Below are positions 47,102 to 57,090 of a stretch of DNA of 64,000 nucleotides, piece after piece. Below the pieces are notes generated by a model. It was not told the DNA's origin, made no database searches, and saw only the letters and a program-made list of their open reading frames with translations. The position numbers and the translations under genes were made by a program. Location of the stretch: the NCBI RefSeq assembly GCF_900475935.1, contig NZ_LS483431.1:1426001-1490000 (forward strand), in the 5' to 3' direction. The stretch comes from Campylobacter fetus subsp. fetus (GTDB taxonomy: Bacteria > Campylobacterota > Campylobacteria > Campylobacterales > Campylobacteraceae). Each line of letters begins with the position of its first letter. Position 1 is the first letter of the stretch.

Positions 47102-47760
47102 CCGCTCATATATGAGCTATCATAAATTCCTTTTAATCTCTGCTTTATAGCTATATCCCAACCGCTGGTTATGGTAGTTACTTTTTCAAATTTAGATACT
47201 AAGTTTAGGTTATCTTTTGGAGAATAAAATAGCATATTTAATTCAAAAACGCTCATCTTTGCTTTATCTGTTTGCACTATTATGACCTCATCTCCGGCTT
47301 TACAACTTCCCGTTTCTAAAACGCGGTAGTACCACCCAGTAAGACCGGTTTCAAATATATATTTCGTAAAACTTTTATTATCCCAAACTCCTGAGAGTTT
47401 AAAACATGGCTTTCTTGGCTGAGAAACTTGCAAAACAAGAGTTCCTATTTTATGTATATCGCCTATACAAACATTGCTTTCGTGCATACCGTCTATACAA
47501 AGATTTTCACCCATAAAACCTTTTTGCATATCTTTTTCTAAGTATTTAGACCATATCACGTAGTTTTGCAAACTATTTGCAAAAACCGCTTTTTCTAAAC
47601 CGCCGTGATGCTTTGTATCTTTTATCTCATCACCCTTAAACCCTAATTTATCACAATATATCTCTTCGCAAACAGGCTCTTTTAACATACCGGTTTCAAA
47701 ATAAGTTCCGGCTCCGGTAATCGTTTTTATCTTTCCGGTATATAAAGAATGAAGCGTCAT
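47095..47760 (-). CDS. MOSC-domain protein (YiiM-like)
   Basis: A 221-residue MOSC-family protein. GDEIKDTKHHGGLEKAV near residue 45 and the conserved cysteine in RKPCFKLSG (about residue 117) are the family's sulfur/molybdenum-handling marks. YiiM-type proteins reduce N-hydroxylated substrates with the molybdenum cofactor. It directly follows sppA on the minus strand with no gap. Confidence 0.88.
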   Translation of the reverse strand: MTLHSLYTGKIKTITGAGTYFETGMLKEPVCEEIYCDKLGFKGDEIKDTKHHGGLEKAVFANSLQNYVIWSKYLEKDMQKGFMGENLCIDGMHESNVCIGDIHKIGTLVLQVSQPRKPCFKLSGVWDNKSFTKYIFETGLTGWYYRVLETGSCKAGDEVIIVQTDKAKMSVFELNMLFYSPKDNLNLVSKFEKVTTITSGWDIAIKQRLKGIYDSSYMSGI

Positions 47761-48624
47761 CTATCTAGCCTCGTTGACAAATAACATTTTTAAAGCTAAG
47801 TTTGTACTCTCTTTTGCTAAATTTGAGATAAATTTATCCATAATAGGCTGTTGTTTCCAGCTTGGACTAGCAACACCGCTTAATAGTTCTAGTTCACTTT
47901 TAACCTCAAAATAGCTTTTTACGTCATCGATTAGCCCGACGCTTTTAGCATCGGGAGCTAAAAATACTCTGGCATTTGCCCAAATATCTTTTTTATCAAT
48001 ATCAAGATTTCTAGCCATAGCTACATCCGTATAGAACATCTCGTAACTTCTATTTACTAAAGATTGAAGCTCGTTTTTTTCATCTTCATTCCAGCCTCTT
48101 ATAAATGTTCCTGCTTCTTTATATTTTCCGGCTTTTATAGTTTGAGTGCTTACGCCTAATTTTTTAGCAAGTTCTTCAACATTTGGTGATTGTACGATAA
48201 CTCCGATCGAACCTATAAAACTACCGCGATTTGCATATATTTTATTTGCCCAAATAGACGAATAGTAGCTTCCGCTTGCCATTGTACCACTAGCATATGC
48301 AATAACTGGTTTTATACTCGCCAAATCTTTTATAGCGTCGCTTATCTGTACGCTAGGAGCCATTGAGCCTCCTGGACTATCTATATTTAACAAAACACCT
48401 TTGATAAAACTATCGTTTTTAGCTTCATAAATTTGACTAAGTATCTCGCTTTCATCGATTATAGCACCTTTTAAGCTTATCTCGGTTAAATTTGCGATCT
48501 CGCTTTTTCCACTATTTACAATAATCAAAATAACAATTAATAAAAATACAAAACTCTTAAAATATTCATTAACAAATTTAAAAATAGCTCCGATTTTTGA
48601 AAATATAAATTTTAAAACAGACAT
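47761..48624 (-). CDS. sppA: signal peptide peptidase SppA
   Basis: A 287-residue S49 serine protease anchored by an N-terminal transmembrane helix (about residues 20-40). The nucleophile serine is in GTMASGSYYSSIWA (about residue 112) and the catalytic lysine in IKAGKYKEAGTF (about 160). It cuts remnant signal peptides in the membrane. Short, single-domain type as usual in Campylobacter. It overlaps the amidohydrolase gene by 13 nt, matching the C. jejuni order (Cj0067-Cj0068). Confidence 0.94.
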   Translation of the reverse strand: MSVLKFIFSKIGAIFKFVNEYFKSFVFLLIVILIIVNSGKSEIANLTEISLKGAIIDESEILSQIYEAKNDSFIKGVLLNIDSPGGSMAPSVQISDAIKDLASIKPVIAYASGTMASGSYYSSIWANKIYANRGSFIGSIGVIVQSPNVEELAKKLGVSTQTIKAGKYKEAGTFIRGWNEDEKNELQSLVNRSYEMFYTDVAMARNLDIDKKDIWANARVFLAPDAKSVGLIDDVKSYFEVKSELELLSGVASPSWKQQPIMDKFISNLAKESTNLALKMLFVNEAR

Positions 48625-49832
48625 TCATTTCCCTTTATATATAGTTTTTTTACAAATTTAGTATGAAGCAAAATCTCCAAAGCAAGCTGTTCTTTAGAAT
48701 TCACACTTATACCTTTGATAATAGATATATCAGCGATTTTACCGCTTTTTATAACACCAAGCTCCAAACCCAAACTCTTAGCAGCCGCATTTGTCGAGCT
48801 AAATAAAAGTATCTTTGACAGCTCCAAAAGATCAAAATCACTATGAGTAAAAAGCGCCGCTCTAAGCTCATCAAAGAAATTTAAACTTATATTTGAGCTA
48901 AGTCCGTCGGTTGCGATATTTAGACTTATGTTACTATCAAAAACTTTTTTTAAATTTAACTTATTTGACAACAATCTGTTTGAAACAGGACAAGTAGTTA
49001 TGCAGTGGAGATTTTTATCAAAATACTCGAAATACTCGTCTGCAAAAACGCAGTGAATAAATAGAGTACGAATGCCATCAAAATAGTTTAAAAAACTCTT
49101 TGGAGTATAAAAAGGCTTCACGTCTTTACTAAAATTTCCAAGCCATATTTTAAACTCTCCGTTGCCATTTTCAAGCCATCTTTTTTCATGTTCACTTTCT
49201 AAAAAATGGGTTGATACTAAAAGATTATTTTGTCTTGCTAGATCAAGAGCTCTTTTAGCTAGTTTAGGATGAGTAGAGTATGGCGAATGTATAGAAACGG
49301 CGGGGATAAATTTATCACTTTTAAATTTCAAACTATTATTAAATTTGGTTATAAATTTATCCCAATTGTCGGATAAATTCTCGCTATTTGATCCCAAAAT
49401 TTCATTAAAAAATATAAATCTCGCCCCAGAATCGGCGCAAATTTCGGCTTCATTTCCAAAACTAGAAATCTCTCCCATCGTACTAATACCGCTTTTTAGC
49501 ATAGTCGTTATAGCATTTTTGATTATCTTATTTTTGGCTTGCTCGCTAAGATTATCTCTAGTTTTTATCACACTTTTTAACCAAACTATAAAATCACCAT
49601 AATCAAGACTTGAAACATTTGAACTAAACTCAAGATGAACGTGCGGATTTATAAACGCAGGCATTGCTATATCATCTTTAAAATCCATTATTTGAGCATC
49701 CGGATAAATTTTTATAAGATTATCAAAGCTAGATATTTGTTTTATATGCTCATCAAAAGCTATAGCGCTATCTTCTAAAATATCAAAATTATCGTTACAA
49801 GTTAATATATATTTTGCTTTTATGATTTTCAT
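48612..49832 (-). CDS. amidohydrolase, probable aminofutalosine deaminase
   Basis: A 406-residue metal-dependent hydrolase. Metal ligands: INPHVHLEFSS (about residue 60), STHFLESEHEKRW (about 205), LFIHCVFADE (about 250) and IATDGLSSN (about 310). The C. jejuni gene in this position (Cj0067) is annotated as aminofutalosine deaminase, an enzyme of the futalosine menaquinone route. Function is inferred from family and position. Divergent from aroQ. Confidence 0.82.
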   Translation of the reverse strand: MKIIKAKYILTCNDNFDILEDSAIAFDEHIKQISSFDNLIKIYPDAQIMDFKDDIAMPAFINPHVHLEFSSNVSSLDYGDFIVWLKSVIKTRDNLSEQAKNKIIKNAITTMLKSGISTMGEISSFGNEAEICADSGARFIFFNEILGSNSENLSDNWDKFITKFNNSLKFKSDKFIPAVSIHSPYSTHPKLAKRALDLARQNNLLVSTHFLESEHEKRWLENGNGEFKIWLGNFSKDVKPFYTPKSFLNYFDGIRTLFIHCVFADEYFEYFDKNLHCITTCPVSNRLLSNKLNLKKVFDSNISLNIATDGLSSNISLNFFDELRAALFTHSDFDLLELSKILLFSSTNAAAKSLGLELGVIKSGKIADISIIKGISVNSKEQLALEILLHTKFVKKLYIKGNECLF

Positions 49833-49884
49833 CTTTTACCTCTTAAAAGAAGGCAATTATAGCAAAAATTTAGCAATATTTCTG

Positions 49885-49890
49885 TACAAT
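49885..49890 (+). promoter_or_regulatory. candidate aroQ operon -10 box
   Basis: TACAAT, 30 nt before the aroQ ATG, with AAGGATT as ribosome site at 49910. It would drive the aroQ-folK-flagellar operon. Confidence 0.5.
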
Positions 49891-49920
49891 CGTAGTTAAA
49901 ATATTTTTTAAGGATTGTAA

Positions 49921-50400
49921 ATGGATGCTCAAATGAAAATTATGGTTATACAAGGTCCAAATATCAATATGTTAGGCAAACGCGAAACAAATATCTACGG
50001 CTCAATGTCAATGGAAAATATTCATGAACAGATGAAAACAGTTGCCGATCAAGCCGGAGTAGAAATCGAGTTTTTTCAAAGCAACTTTGAGGGCGAAATA
50101 GTAGATAAAATTCAAGAATGTCTTGGTGAATTTGACGGTATAATTATAAATCCGGCTGCTTATACGCACTCATCTATAGCTATTAGAGATGCTATTTCTG
50201 CGGTGAAACTTCCTGTTATAGAAGTACATATAAGCAACGTATATCAAAGAGAGGAATTCCGACAAAAAAGCTTAATAGCACCAGTTTGCGCAGGACAAAT
50301 AATAGGCTTTGGTCCAGTAGGTTATCATTTAGCAATGATGGGGATGCTTCAAATTTTTGAACAAATAAAAGCAGTAAGAGCTAGACAGCAAAATGCGTAA
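49921..50400 (+). CDS. aroQ: type II 3-dehydroquinate dehydratase
   Basis: Third step of the shikimate pathway. The 159-residue enzyme has [17 protein letters not shown] (catalytic Arg/Tyr lid), [15 protein letters not shown] and [17 protein letters not shown] with the catalytic His. The start is ATG 49921. It overlaps the following M24 peptidase by 8 nt. Confidence 0.96.
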   Translation: MDAQMKIMVIQGPNINMLGKRETNIYGSMSMENIHEQMKTVADQAGVEIEFFQSNFEGEIVDKIQECLGEFDGIIINPAAYTHSSIAIRDAISAVKLPVIEVHISNVYQREEFRQKSLIAPVCAGQIIGFGPVGYHLAMMGMLQIFEQIKAVRARQQNA

Positions 50401-51415
50401 TTTTATCTTAAAAGATGAAAATGCCGTATTTTATGAATGCGGCTATAGCTGCGATAATGAGATATATATAAGTATTTGCGGTGAAAACTTTTTCATCACC
50501 GATGCGCGTTATTCAATAGAAGCCAGACAAAATATAAAAAACGCTCAAGTGATAGAGATACAAAGTTCTCTCATAAAAGAAGCTAGGCTACTTTTAAGAA
50601 AACTTGGCGTAAAAAATTTATACTTCAACCCAAATGATTTTACTTTTATGCAATATAGCGCTCTTAGCTCGAATTTAGATATAAACTTCATAGCAAAGCC
50701 AAACTTCTCGCAGATAAAACGCATGATAAAAAAAGATTTCGAGATAGATATTTTAAGAAATGCTGCGCGAACGGGGGCTTACAAATTCGATGAACTTGCA
50801 AATTTTTTAAATAAAAACTTAAATTTGAGTGAAGAAGAAATAAATTTTCACACACAAAATATCTTAAAAGACAGCGGAAAATTAGGGCTTAGTTTTGAGC
50901 CTATAACCGCTATAAATTCCAACGCGGCAAAGGCTCACGCCATGCCTACAAAACTGAGATTGCAAAAAGGAGATCTGCTATTAGTAGATGCCGGAGTTAA
51001 ATTTAAAAGATATTGTTCAGATAGAACAAGAACTATAAATTTTGAAAACGGTTTTAAATTTGATAAAAATCAAAAATTTAAAGATAGCAAAAAAGATGAG
51101 ATTTTTAACATAGTAAAAGAGGCTCAAGCAGAGGCTATAAAAGCGGTAAAACCCGGTATAGCAGCTTATGAAGTAGATAGAGCCGCTAGGGATTATATAG
51201 CTAAGTTTGGATATGAAAAAGAGTTTTTTCACTCAACAGGACATGGAGTCGGTCTTGATATACACGAACTTCCTATAATCAGCAAAAATAGTCAAACTAT
51301 CTTAGAAGAAGGAATGGTATTTAGCGTGGAACCAGGAATTTATATAGAAAACGAGTTTGGCATAAGAACCGAAGATGTTGTTGTAGTAACAAAAGATGGA
51401 TGCGAAGTTTTATAA
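50393..51415 (+). CDS. M24 aminopeptidase (Xaa-Pro type)
   Basis: A 340-residue metallopeptidase. The N-terminal domain is creatinase-like; the catalytic pita-bread domain starts near residue 125. Metal ligands: [17 protein letters not shown] (two Asp), [21 protein letters not shown] and RTEDVVVV. It removes residues before proline in peptides. It is inserted between aroQ and folK compared with C. jejuni as I recall it, but overlaps aroQ, so it is read in the same operon. Confidence 0.92.
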   Translation: MRNFILKDENAVFYECGYSCDNEIYISICGENFFITDARYSIEARQNIKNAQVIEIQSSLIKEARLLLRKLGVKNLYFNPNDFTFMQYSALSSNLDINFIAKPNFSQIKRMIKKDFEIDILRNAARTGAYKFDELANFLNKNLNLSEEEINFHTQNILKDSGKLGLSFEPITAINSNAAKAHAMPTKLRLQKGDLLLVDAGVKFKRYCSDRTRTINFENGFKFDKNQKFKDSKKDEIFNIVKEAQAEAIKAVKPGIAAYEVDRAARDYIAKFGYEKEFFHSTGHGVGLDIHELPIISKNSQTILEEGMVFSVEPGIYIENEFGIRTEDVVVVTKDGCEVL

Positions 51416-51418
51416 ACG

Positions 51419-51910
51419 ATGCAAACTATATATTTAGATGACGCAAAGTGTATTATGAGATCTAAGTTTTTTCCGTTATTTAACAGGCTTGATAAAGAGA
51501 TTAAATTTAAATATACAGCCTTTATAGGTCTTGGCGGAAATATAGGAAATACAAAAAAACGTTTTGAAACTTTTTTACTAAATTTAAAAAAAGATAGACG
51601 TTTTTGTATCAAAGAGTGTTCGCCCATACTAAAAAATAAAGCTTTTGGATATGAGTCCCAGGACTATCTAAATGCCGTAATAATGATAAAATCGTCGCTA
51701 TATGCAACGCAGATACTTAAGATAATGCAGTATTATGAGTTTAAATTTAAAAGACAAAGACCATTTAAAAATGCACCACGAACACTTGATCTTGATATTT
51801 TATATTTTAGTAAAAAAGTAAGAAAATCAGCTAAACTCACAGTTCCACATATCGGGGCTAAAGAGAGAATTAGCGTGATAATCCCAATTGGACTAATGAA
51901 AGGAATATGA
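51419..51910 (+). CDS. folK: hydroxymethyldihydropterin pyrophosphokinase
   Basis: Folate pathway enzyme that pyrophosphorylates hydroxymethyl-dihydropterin. The 163-residue protein has GLGGNIGNTKKRF (nucleotide loop) near residue 38 and the signature RTLDLDILYF (about residue 120). A roughly 30-residue N-terminal extension precedes the core. It overlaps flhF by 4 nt, the C. jejuni folK-flhF arrangement. Confidence 0.93.
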   Translation: MQTIYLDDAKCIMRSKFFPLFNRLDKEIKFKYTAFIGLGGNIGNTKKRFETFLLNLKKDRRFCIKECSPILKNKAFGYESQDYLNAVIMIKSSLYATQILKIMQYYEFKFKRQRPFKNAPRTLDLDILYFSKKVRKSAKLTVPHIGAKERISVIIPIGLMKGI

Positions 51911-53217
51911 TGGCCACAGTACTTAAAACTTTCACTGGAGAAAGCGCTATAGAAGCTCTTAAAAAGGCGAAAGAAGAGTGCGGTGAGAGTGCTATGTTAG
52001 TCACCACAAAGCAAATTCAGCCAAAAACTCTGAACAAAAAACCTGTTTATGAGATTTTAGTAAGCGTTGAAGAAGAGACAAAATCTCCTACAAAAGAGAG
52101 TATAAAAGAGATAAAACAGCAGATATCGGCGTACACAAAGGCTTACGAAAAACCTCCTTTAGCCCCTCCTAGCATAGATGAAAGCGTACTTTTAAATATA
52201 TCAAAAGCAGCTAAAGAGATAAGCAAAGTAGCAAGTTTGCCAGATATCTCGATCCAAAATCAAACCGAAAATGAAGAGTACAATAAAAAAATAGATGACG
52301 TAGCAAAACAGGTAAATAAACTAAATGACAAAATATCTATGATAGCAGATATGATATGGGATGATAAAGCTGAAGCTAGAGGCGATATCACTATACCGCC
52401 TGAATTTTCTACCATATATAAATTAGCAAAACAAAGCGGTATGAAAAACGAGCATCTAAAAGCCATTATGCAAACCACTATACAAAATATGCCCGCTTCT
52501 ATGAAAAACAATCCATCTGCGGTAAAAAGATATTTTTACTCGCTTCTTAGAAATATGTTGCCTTGCAGAAGCGAAAGTTTAGAAAGCAAAAAGCAAAGAA
52601 TTATGATGTTTGTAGGACCAACAGGAGTCGGTAAAACCACGACTCTTTCAAAACTAGCTTATAAATTTGCTCATTCAGGAGATATAAGATATAAAACAGG
52701 CATTATAACTCTTGACACATATAGATTAGGAGCAGTAGAGCAGCTATTTCAGTATGCTAAGATAATGAGTATACCGATACTTGACGCTATAGAACTAGAG
52801 GATTTTAAATCAGCATTAAAGAGTTTAGCAAGCTGTGATCTTATTCTTATAGATACTATGGGAAGCAGTCAATACGACAAAGATAAACTAATAAAATTAA
52901 ACGGCTTTTTAAAAGGATGCGGAACAAAAATAGATGTGAATTTAGTTTTATCGGCAGGTTCAAAAATTGAAGATTTGATTGAAATTTACAATAATTTCTC
53001 ATTTTTAGATATCGATACGTTAATCATAACTAAATTTGATGAAACAAAAATCTTTGGAAATGTTTTTTCACTAGTATATGACACAAATACTCCAGTTAGC
53101 TTCTTCTCAACCGGACAAAACGTTCCAGATGACATAATGGAGGCAAAAAGCGAGTTTTTAGTTCAGTGTGTTTTAGATGGCTTTAATAAAGGAGATGAAG
53201 ATGGATCAAGCAGATAA
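51907..53217 (+). CDS. flhF: flagellar GTPase FlhF
   Basis: SRP-type GTPase that sets polar flagellum placement and is needed for flagellar gene expression in Campylobacter. The 436-residue protein has an N-terminal basic/Gln-rich region, an N domain from about residue 150, and the G domain with GPTGVGKTTTLSKLAYK (about residue 235), ITLDTYRLGAVEQL, DTMGSSQ (G3) and TKFDET (G4). It overlaps folK and the flhG start region. Confidence 0.96.
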   Translation: MMATVLKTFTGESAIEALKKAKEECGESAMLVTTKQIQPKTLNKKPVYEILVSVEEETKSPTKESIKEIKQQISAYTKAYEKPPLAPPSIDESVLLNISKAAKEISKVASLPDISIQNQTENEEYNKKIDDVAKQVNKLNDKISMIADMIWDDKAEARGDITIPPEFSTIYKLAKQSGMKNEHLKAIMQTTIQNMPASMKNNPSAVKRYFYSLLRNMLPCRSESLESKKQRIMMFVGPTGVGKTTTLSKLAYKFAHSGDIRYKTGIITLDTYRLGAVEQLFQYAKIMSIPILDAIELEDFKSALKSLASCDLILIDTMGSSQYDKDKLIKLNGFLKGCGTKIDVNLVLSAGSKIEDLIEIYNNFSFLDIDTLIITKFDETKIFGNVFSLVYDTNTPVSFFSTGQNVPDDIMEAKSEFLVQCVLDGFNKGDEDGSSR

Positions 53218-54064
53218 GTTAAGAGAGCTTATGATATCAAACAAAATAAAAAAATCAACTCACTTTATAGCCGTAACAAGCGGCAAAGGCGGAGTCGGTA
53301 AATCAACTATAAGTGCAAATTTAGCAAATATTTTAGCAAAAAACGGATACAAAGTAGCTCTTTTTGATGCAGATATAGGTCTTGCGAATTTAGACGTCAT
53401 CTTAAATGTAAAAATTCAAAAAAATCTTTTAAACGTACTAAAGGGCGAATGCGAACTATCAGATATCTTAGTCAAAGTAAAAGATAATCTTATATTAATT
53501 CCAGGTGAAAGCGGTGATGATATATTTAAATTTAATGATCAGTTCGTGCTAGAAAAGTTTATCTCAGAAGCTAGCATACTAAACGGTATTGATTTTATGA
53601 TAATAGATACCGGAGCGGGTATAGGAGCTAGTACTCAGGTGTTTTTAGAAGCGTGTGATGAGATTATAGTTGTGACGGTTCCTGATCCAGCTGCTATAAC
53701 TGATGCTTACGCAACAATAAAAGTAACATCAAAGATGAAAAAAGATATATTTATGATATTAAATATGGTCAAAAATGAAAATGAAGCTATCAGAATATAT
53801 GAAAATATAAAAAAAGTAGCCAAAACAAATATAAAAAGTGAACTAGATCTAGAACTACTAGGATATTTAGAAGCAGATAAACTGGTATCTAAAAGTATAA
53901 AACAAAGGACGCTTTTTAGCGATGATGTGCCACATATAAGTCCTAGTATACAACTCAAAAAAGCTGCTAGTAGGCTGCTTTATAAGTTGGAACGAAAAGT
54001 GCTTGACGATAAAGAAGATAGAAGCTTTGGTGGATTTTTTAAACGTCTTGTAGAACAATTTTAA
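53201..54064 (+). CDS. flhG: flagellar number ATPase FlhG (FleN/YlxH)
   Basis: MinD-type ATPase that limits flagellar number and cell-division placement with FlhF. I choose ATG 53201 (MDQADKL), 7 nt after AAAGGAG, rather than the two upstream in-frame ATGs; about 287 residues. The deviant Walker A is SGKGGVGKSTISANLA, with FDADIGLANLDV and IDTGAGIG. The start lies inside flhF (overlap of about 17 nt). Confidence 0.93.
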   Translation: MDQADKLRELMISNKIKKSTHFIAVTSGKGGVGKSTISANLANILAKNGYKVALFDADIGLANLDVILNVKIQKNLLNVLKGECELSDILVKVKDNLILIPGESGDDIFKFNDQFVLEKFISEASILNGIDFMIIDTGAGIGASTQVFLEACDEIIVVTVPDPAAITDAYATIKVTSKMKKDIFMILNMVKNENEAIRIYENIKKVAKTNIKSELDLELLGYLEADKLVSKSIKQRTLFSDDVPHISPSIQLKKAASRLLYKLERKVLDDKEDRSFGGFFKRLVEQF

Positions 54065-54077
54065 TTAAGGTAATTAT

Positions 54078-54428
54078 GTGAGAGCAGAAAACTTTATAGC
54101 TTTTTTCACTGTTTGTGGATTTTTCATAGGTCTTATGTTTGTAGTTGTAAAAACTAATGAACCTATGGAGCTTATTTTATATACTTTACTAATTACATTT
54201 TTCTTCTATTTGGTTATTCATATAGTTATCATGAACTATGTTGATGCAAATAGAATAGGTCGAAGGTATTTTAACAAAGACAGGTATGAAGAAGTAAATG
54301 ACTATCTAATAGCAGAATTAGCTTTAAGGGAAAAGAAACTAGAAGGTGCGATACAAAAAACAAATGAAAACATCATACTAAAAAAATCAGGTAAAAAACA
54401 TGAACGAGTTAAAGCAAAAGCAGCTTGA
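54078..54428 (+). CDS. small membrane protein of the flagellar operon
   Basis: A 116-residue protein starting at GTG after AAGG. Two transmembrane helices (about residues 7-25 and 32-52) lead to a basic, coiled cytosolic tail. It corresponds in place to C. jejuni Cj0062, of unknown function. It overlaps fliA by 29 nt and lies between flhG and fliA, so a flagellar assembly role is plausible. Confidence 0.8.
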   Translation: MRAENFIAFFTVCGFFIGLMFVVVKTNEPMELILYTLLITFFFYLVIHIVIMNYVDANRIGRRYFNKDRYEEVNDYLIAELALREKKLEGAIQKTNENIILKKSGKKHERVKAKAA

Positions 54429-55104
54429 CGCTTATCAAAAAGAGATAAAAAAAAGCCAAGATGAACTCGTTTTATCATATATGCCTGCTCTTAGAGCTAT
54501 GGCTTTTAGACTTAAATCTAGACTTCCTAGCTCCATAGAAGTAAATGATCTAATAAGCGTAGGCGCTACTGCTATGGTAAAACTATCAAGAACATACGAT
54601 AAAGAGCAGAACGATAGCTTCTGGGGATATGTAAAACAAAGAGTTTATGGTTCTATGATCGATTATTTAAGAGGTCTTGATTTTCTTAGTAGAGGAAATA
54701 GAAAACTAGTAAAAGATATAGACAACGCTATAAACGAGTATTTTAATAAATTTGAGTGCGAACCTGACGATGCTTATTTAGCAAAGATTTTAGGTGAAGA
54801 TGAAGCAAAGATAAGAGAGGCTAGAAATCTTAGTGATGTATCCGCTACATTCCCCATAGATGAACAATCTCAGCTTCTTAGCGAATCAGATACCGAAAGC
54901 AAAATAGAAAAAGACGAACTCATACAAAAGATCACGGACGTTTTAAACGAATTTGGCGAACGAGAACAGATGATAATACAACTTTACTACTATGAGGAAC
55001 TAAGTTTAAAAGAGATTAGCGATATTTTAGGTATTACCGAATCTAGAATTAGTCAAATTCATAAAAGACTCATTACAAAAATTAGAGAAAGGCTAGGCTT
55101 TTAA
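54400..55104 (+). CDS. fliA: flagellar sigma factor sigma-28
   Basis: Directs late flagellar genes such as flaA. The 234-residue sigma-28 has region 2 (LISVGATAMVKLSRTYD ... FWGYVKQRVYGSMIDYLRGLD), region 3 and region 4 with the helix-turn-helix LSLKEISDILGITESRISQIHKRL. It overlaps the membrane-protein gene and shares one base with the fliM start. Confidence 0.96.
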   Translation: MNELKQKQLDAYQKEIKKSQDELVLSYMPALRAMAFRLKSRLPSSIEVNDLISVGATAMVKLSRTYDKEQNDSFWGYVKQRVYGSMIDYLRGLDFLSRGNRKLVKDIDNAINEYFNKFECEPDDAYLAKILGEDEAKIREARNLSDVSATFPIDEQSQLLSESDTESKIEKDELIQKITDVLNEFGEREQMIIQLYYYEELSLKEISDILGITESRISQIHKRLITKIRERLGF

Positions 55105-56195
55105 TGGCAGATATTTTAAGTCAAGAAGAGATTGATGCCCTACTTCAAGTCGTAGATGAAGACGGCGATGCGGCAGTAGTAGATACTACTCCGCACCCAG
55201 AAGATCAAAAACAAGTAGTAATCTATGACTTCAAAAGGCCTAACCGTGTCAGCAAAGAACAACTAAGAGCTATCAAAGGAATTCACGATAAGTTAGCTAG
55301 AAATTTGGCTTCTCAAATTTCTAGTATAATGAGAAGTATAGTAGAAATTAGACTTCACTCGGTTGATCAAATGACTTATGGAGAGTTTTTGATGAGCTTG
55401 CCAAGTCCGACTAGTTTCAACGTATTTTCAATAAAACCACTTGATGGAAATTGTGTTTTGGAGATAAATCCAAGTATTGCTTTTCCTATGATAGATCGTC
55501 TTTTAGGCGGAAACGGGGACGGTTTTGAAAGCAATAGAGAGTTGACCGATATCGAGATAAACCTACTTGATGCGATACTTCGCATAATGATGCAACGCTT
55601 AAAAGAGAGTTGGTCGATGATAACTGATATGTATCCAAACGTAGAAGCCAAAGAATCTAGCCCGAACGTCGTACAAATCGTAAGTCAAAATGAGATTGTC
55701 ATTATGGTTGTTATGGAGATTATAATCGGAAACTCTAGCGGTATGATAAATATATGTTATCCAGTTATTTATCTTGAACCAATCCTTAGTCGCCTTGCAA
55801 ACCGTGATATAATGCTAGGAGAAACAAGCGCTAAAAAAAGTAGAAACAAAGAGCTAAAAACATTGATAGGGCGCGCTGAAGTTCTTTATGAAGCTATACT
55901 TGGAAGAACCGTTATAAGTGTAAACGAGTTTTTAAATTTACAAGAAGGTGATATACTAAGGCTCGATAAAAGCGCTGATGACAAAGCTATAGTTTGTATA
56001 GATAAAAAAGATGTATTTTTAGCTCAAATCGGACTTCATAGATTTAGAAAATCTATAAAAATAGAAGAGCTTATAAAAACAGATAAAGATGAAATAAAAA
56101 ATATCTTAGAACAGTATGAAGAAGAGCGCAAAGCAAAGCTTATGGCATATCAAGAAGAAACTGAAGAAACAGAGGAAGAAGAGGACGATGAATAG
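55104..56195 (+). CDS. fliM: flagellar motor switch protein FliM
   Basis: C-ring protein that binds CheY-P. The 363-residue protein has the N-terminal CheY-binding segment ADILSQEEIDALLQVV, a CheC-like middle domain (about residues 50-235), and a C-terminal SpoA domain. The acidic tail EETEETEEEEDDE is unusual in length. It overlaps fliY by 8 nt. Confidence 0.96.
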   Translation: MADILSQEEIDALLQVVDEDGDAAVVDTTPHPEDQKQVVIYDFKRPNRVSKEQLRAIKGIHDKLARNLASQISSIMRSIVEIRLHSVDQMTYGEFLMSLPSPTSFNVFSIKPLDGNCVLEINPSIAFPMIDRLLGGNGDGFESNRELTDIEINLLDAILRIMMQRLKESWSMITDMYPNVEAKESSPNVVQIVSQNEIVIMVVMEIIIGNSSGMINICYPVIYLEPILSRLANRDIMLGETSAKKSRNKELKTLIGRAEVLYEAILGRTVISVNEFLNLQEGDILRLDKSADDKAIVCIDKKDVFLAQIGLHRFRKSIKIEELIKTDKDEIKNILEQYEEERKAKLMAYQEETEETEEEEDDE

Positions 56196-57018
56196 ATTTT
56201 TAGATATATTTAAAAATGAATGCAAAGCCACTATAGAAGGACTTACAGGAAACTCACCGGCAATAGGTGAAACAGCTGAGTTTGACGCTGCGACTCAAAA
56301 CGGTATTCAAACGCCTATAGTAGTAGCAAATATCAACGTCAGCGGAGATATAAACGGCAAGATAATCTTCATAGCTACTCCACTTCTAATAACTGCCATA
56401 AATGATCTTATGTTAGGTGAAGAAGAACCTACTAAAAACTTAAATATAGGCGACGATGAACTAGATGCTAGCAAAGAGATATTTTCTAATATTTTAAGTG
56501 CAATTTCTACTAGTTTAACGGCTGCTAAAGATATGCCAAAACTAAGCTTTGAAATTCAAAAAGTAGTCTACCTAGATGAAAATCAAATTCTAGATTTAAG
56601 TTCATATGAAAAACTATTTTTATGTCCCGTTACAATGAGTGATATAAATGAACATATCGGCTTAGTTATTGATTTTGCATTCAACAAATACTTCAATAAA
56701 TCAGATGAAAAACATACAAAAGAGATACCGCATCTAAAAGCAGATATAACAGAAGAAATAAAAAATATCGGTCTTATCATGGATGTGAGACTCCCTATAA
56801 GAGTTAGAATAGGATCTAAAAAAATGCTGCTAAAAGATGTTTTATCTATGGATATAGGATCGGTTATAGAGCTAAATCAACTAGCAAATGATCCTTTAGA
56901 GGTGCTGATAGGAGATAAGCAAGTCGCTCTTGGTGAAGTTGTTATAGTAGATGGAAACTTTGGAGTTCAGATCACTGAGATAGGAACTAAAAAAGAGAGA
57001 CTAGAGCAATTAAAATAG
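56188..57018 (+). CDS. fliY: flagellar motor switch protein FliY/FliN
   Basis: I choose ATG 56188 (MNRFLDIFKNE), inside the fliM end; about 276 residues. The N-terminal part resembles a FliM/CheC-like middle domain, and the last 80 residues are a FliN/SpoA domain (LIMDVRLPIRVRIGSKKMLLKDVLSM). Epsilonproteobacterial FliY-type switch protein. It ends the flagellar operon at a convergent boundary with ttcA. Confidence 0.93.
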   Translation: MNRFLDIFKNECKATIEGLTGNSPAIGETAEFDAATQNGIQTPIVVANINVSGDINGKIIFIATPLLITAINDLMLGEEEPTKNLNIGDDELDASKEIFSNILSAISTSLTAAKDMPKLSFEIQKVVYLDENQILDLSSYEKLFLCPVTMSDINEHIGLVIDFAFNKYFNKSDEKHTKEIPHLKADITEEIKNIGLIMDVRLPIRVRIGSKKMLLKDVLSMDIGSVIELNQLANDPLEVLIGDKQVALGEVVIVDGNFGVQITEIGTKKERLEQLK

Positions 57019-57090
57019 TTCCTAAATTTAATAAATTTATTAATCCGATATAATAGAAATCGCACTAAATATATTTAAATTTAAAGACTA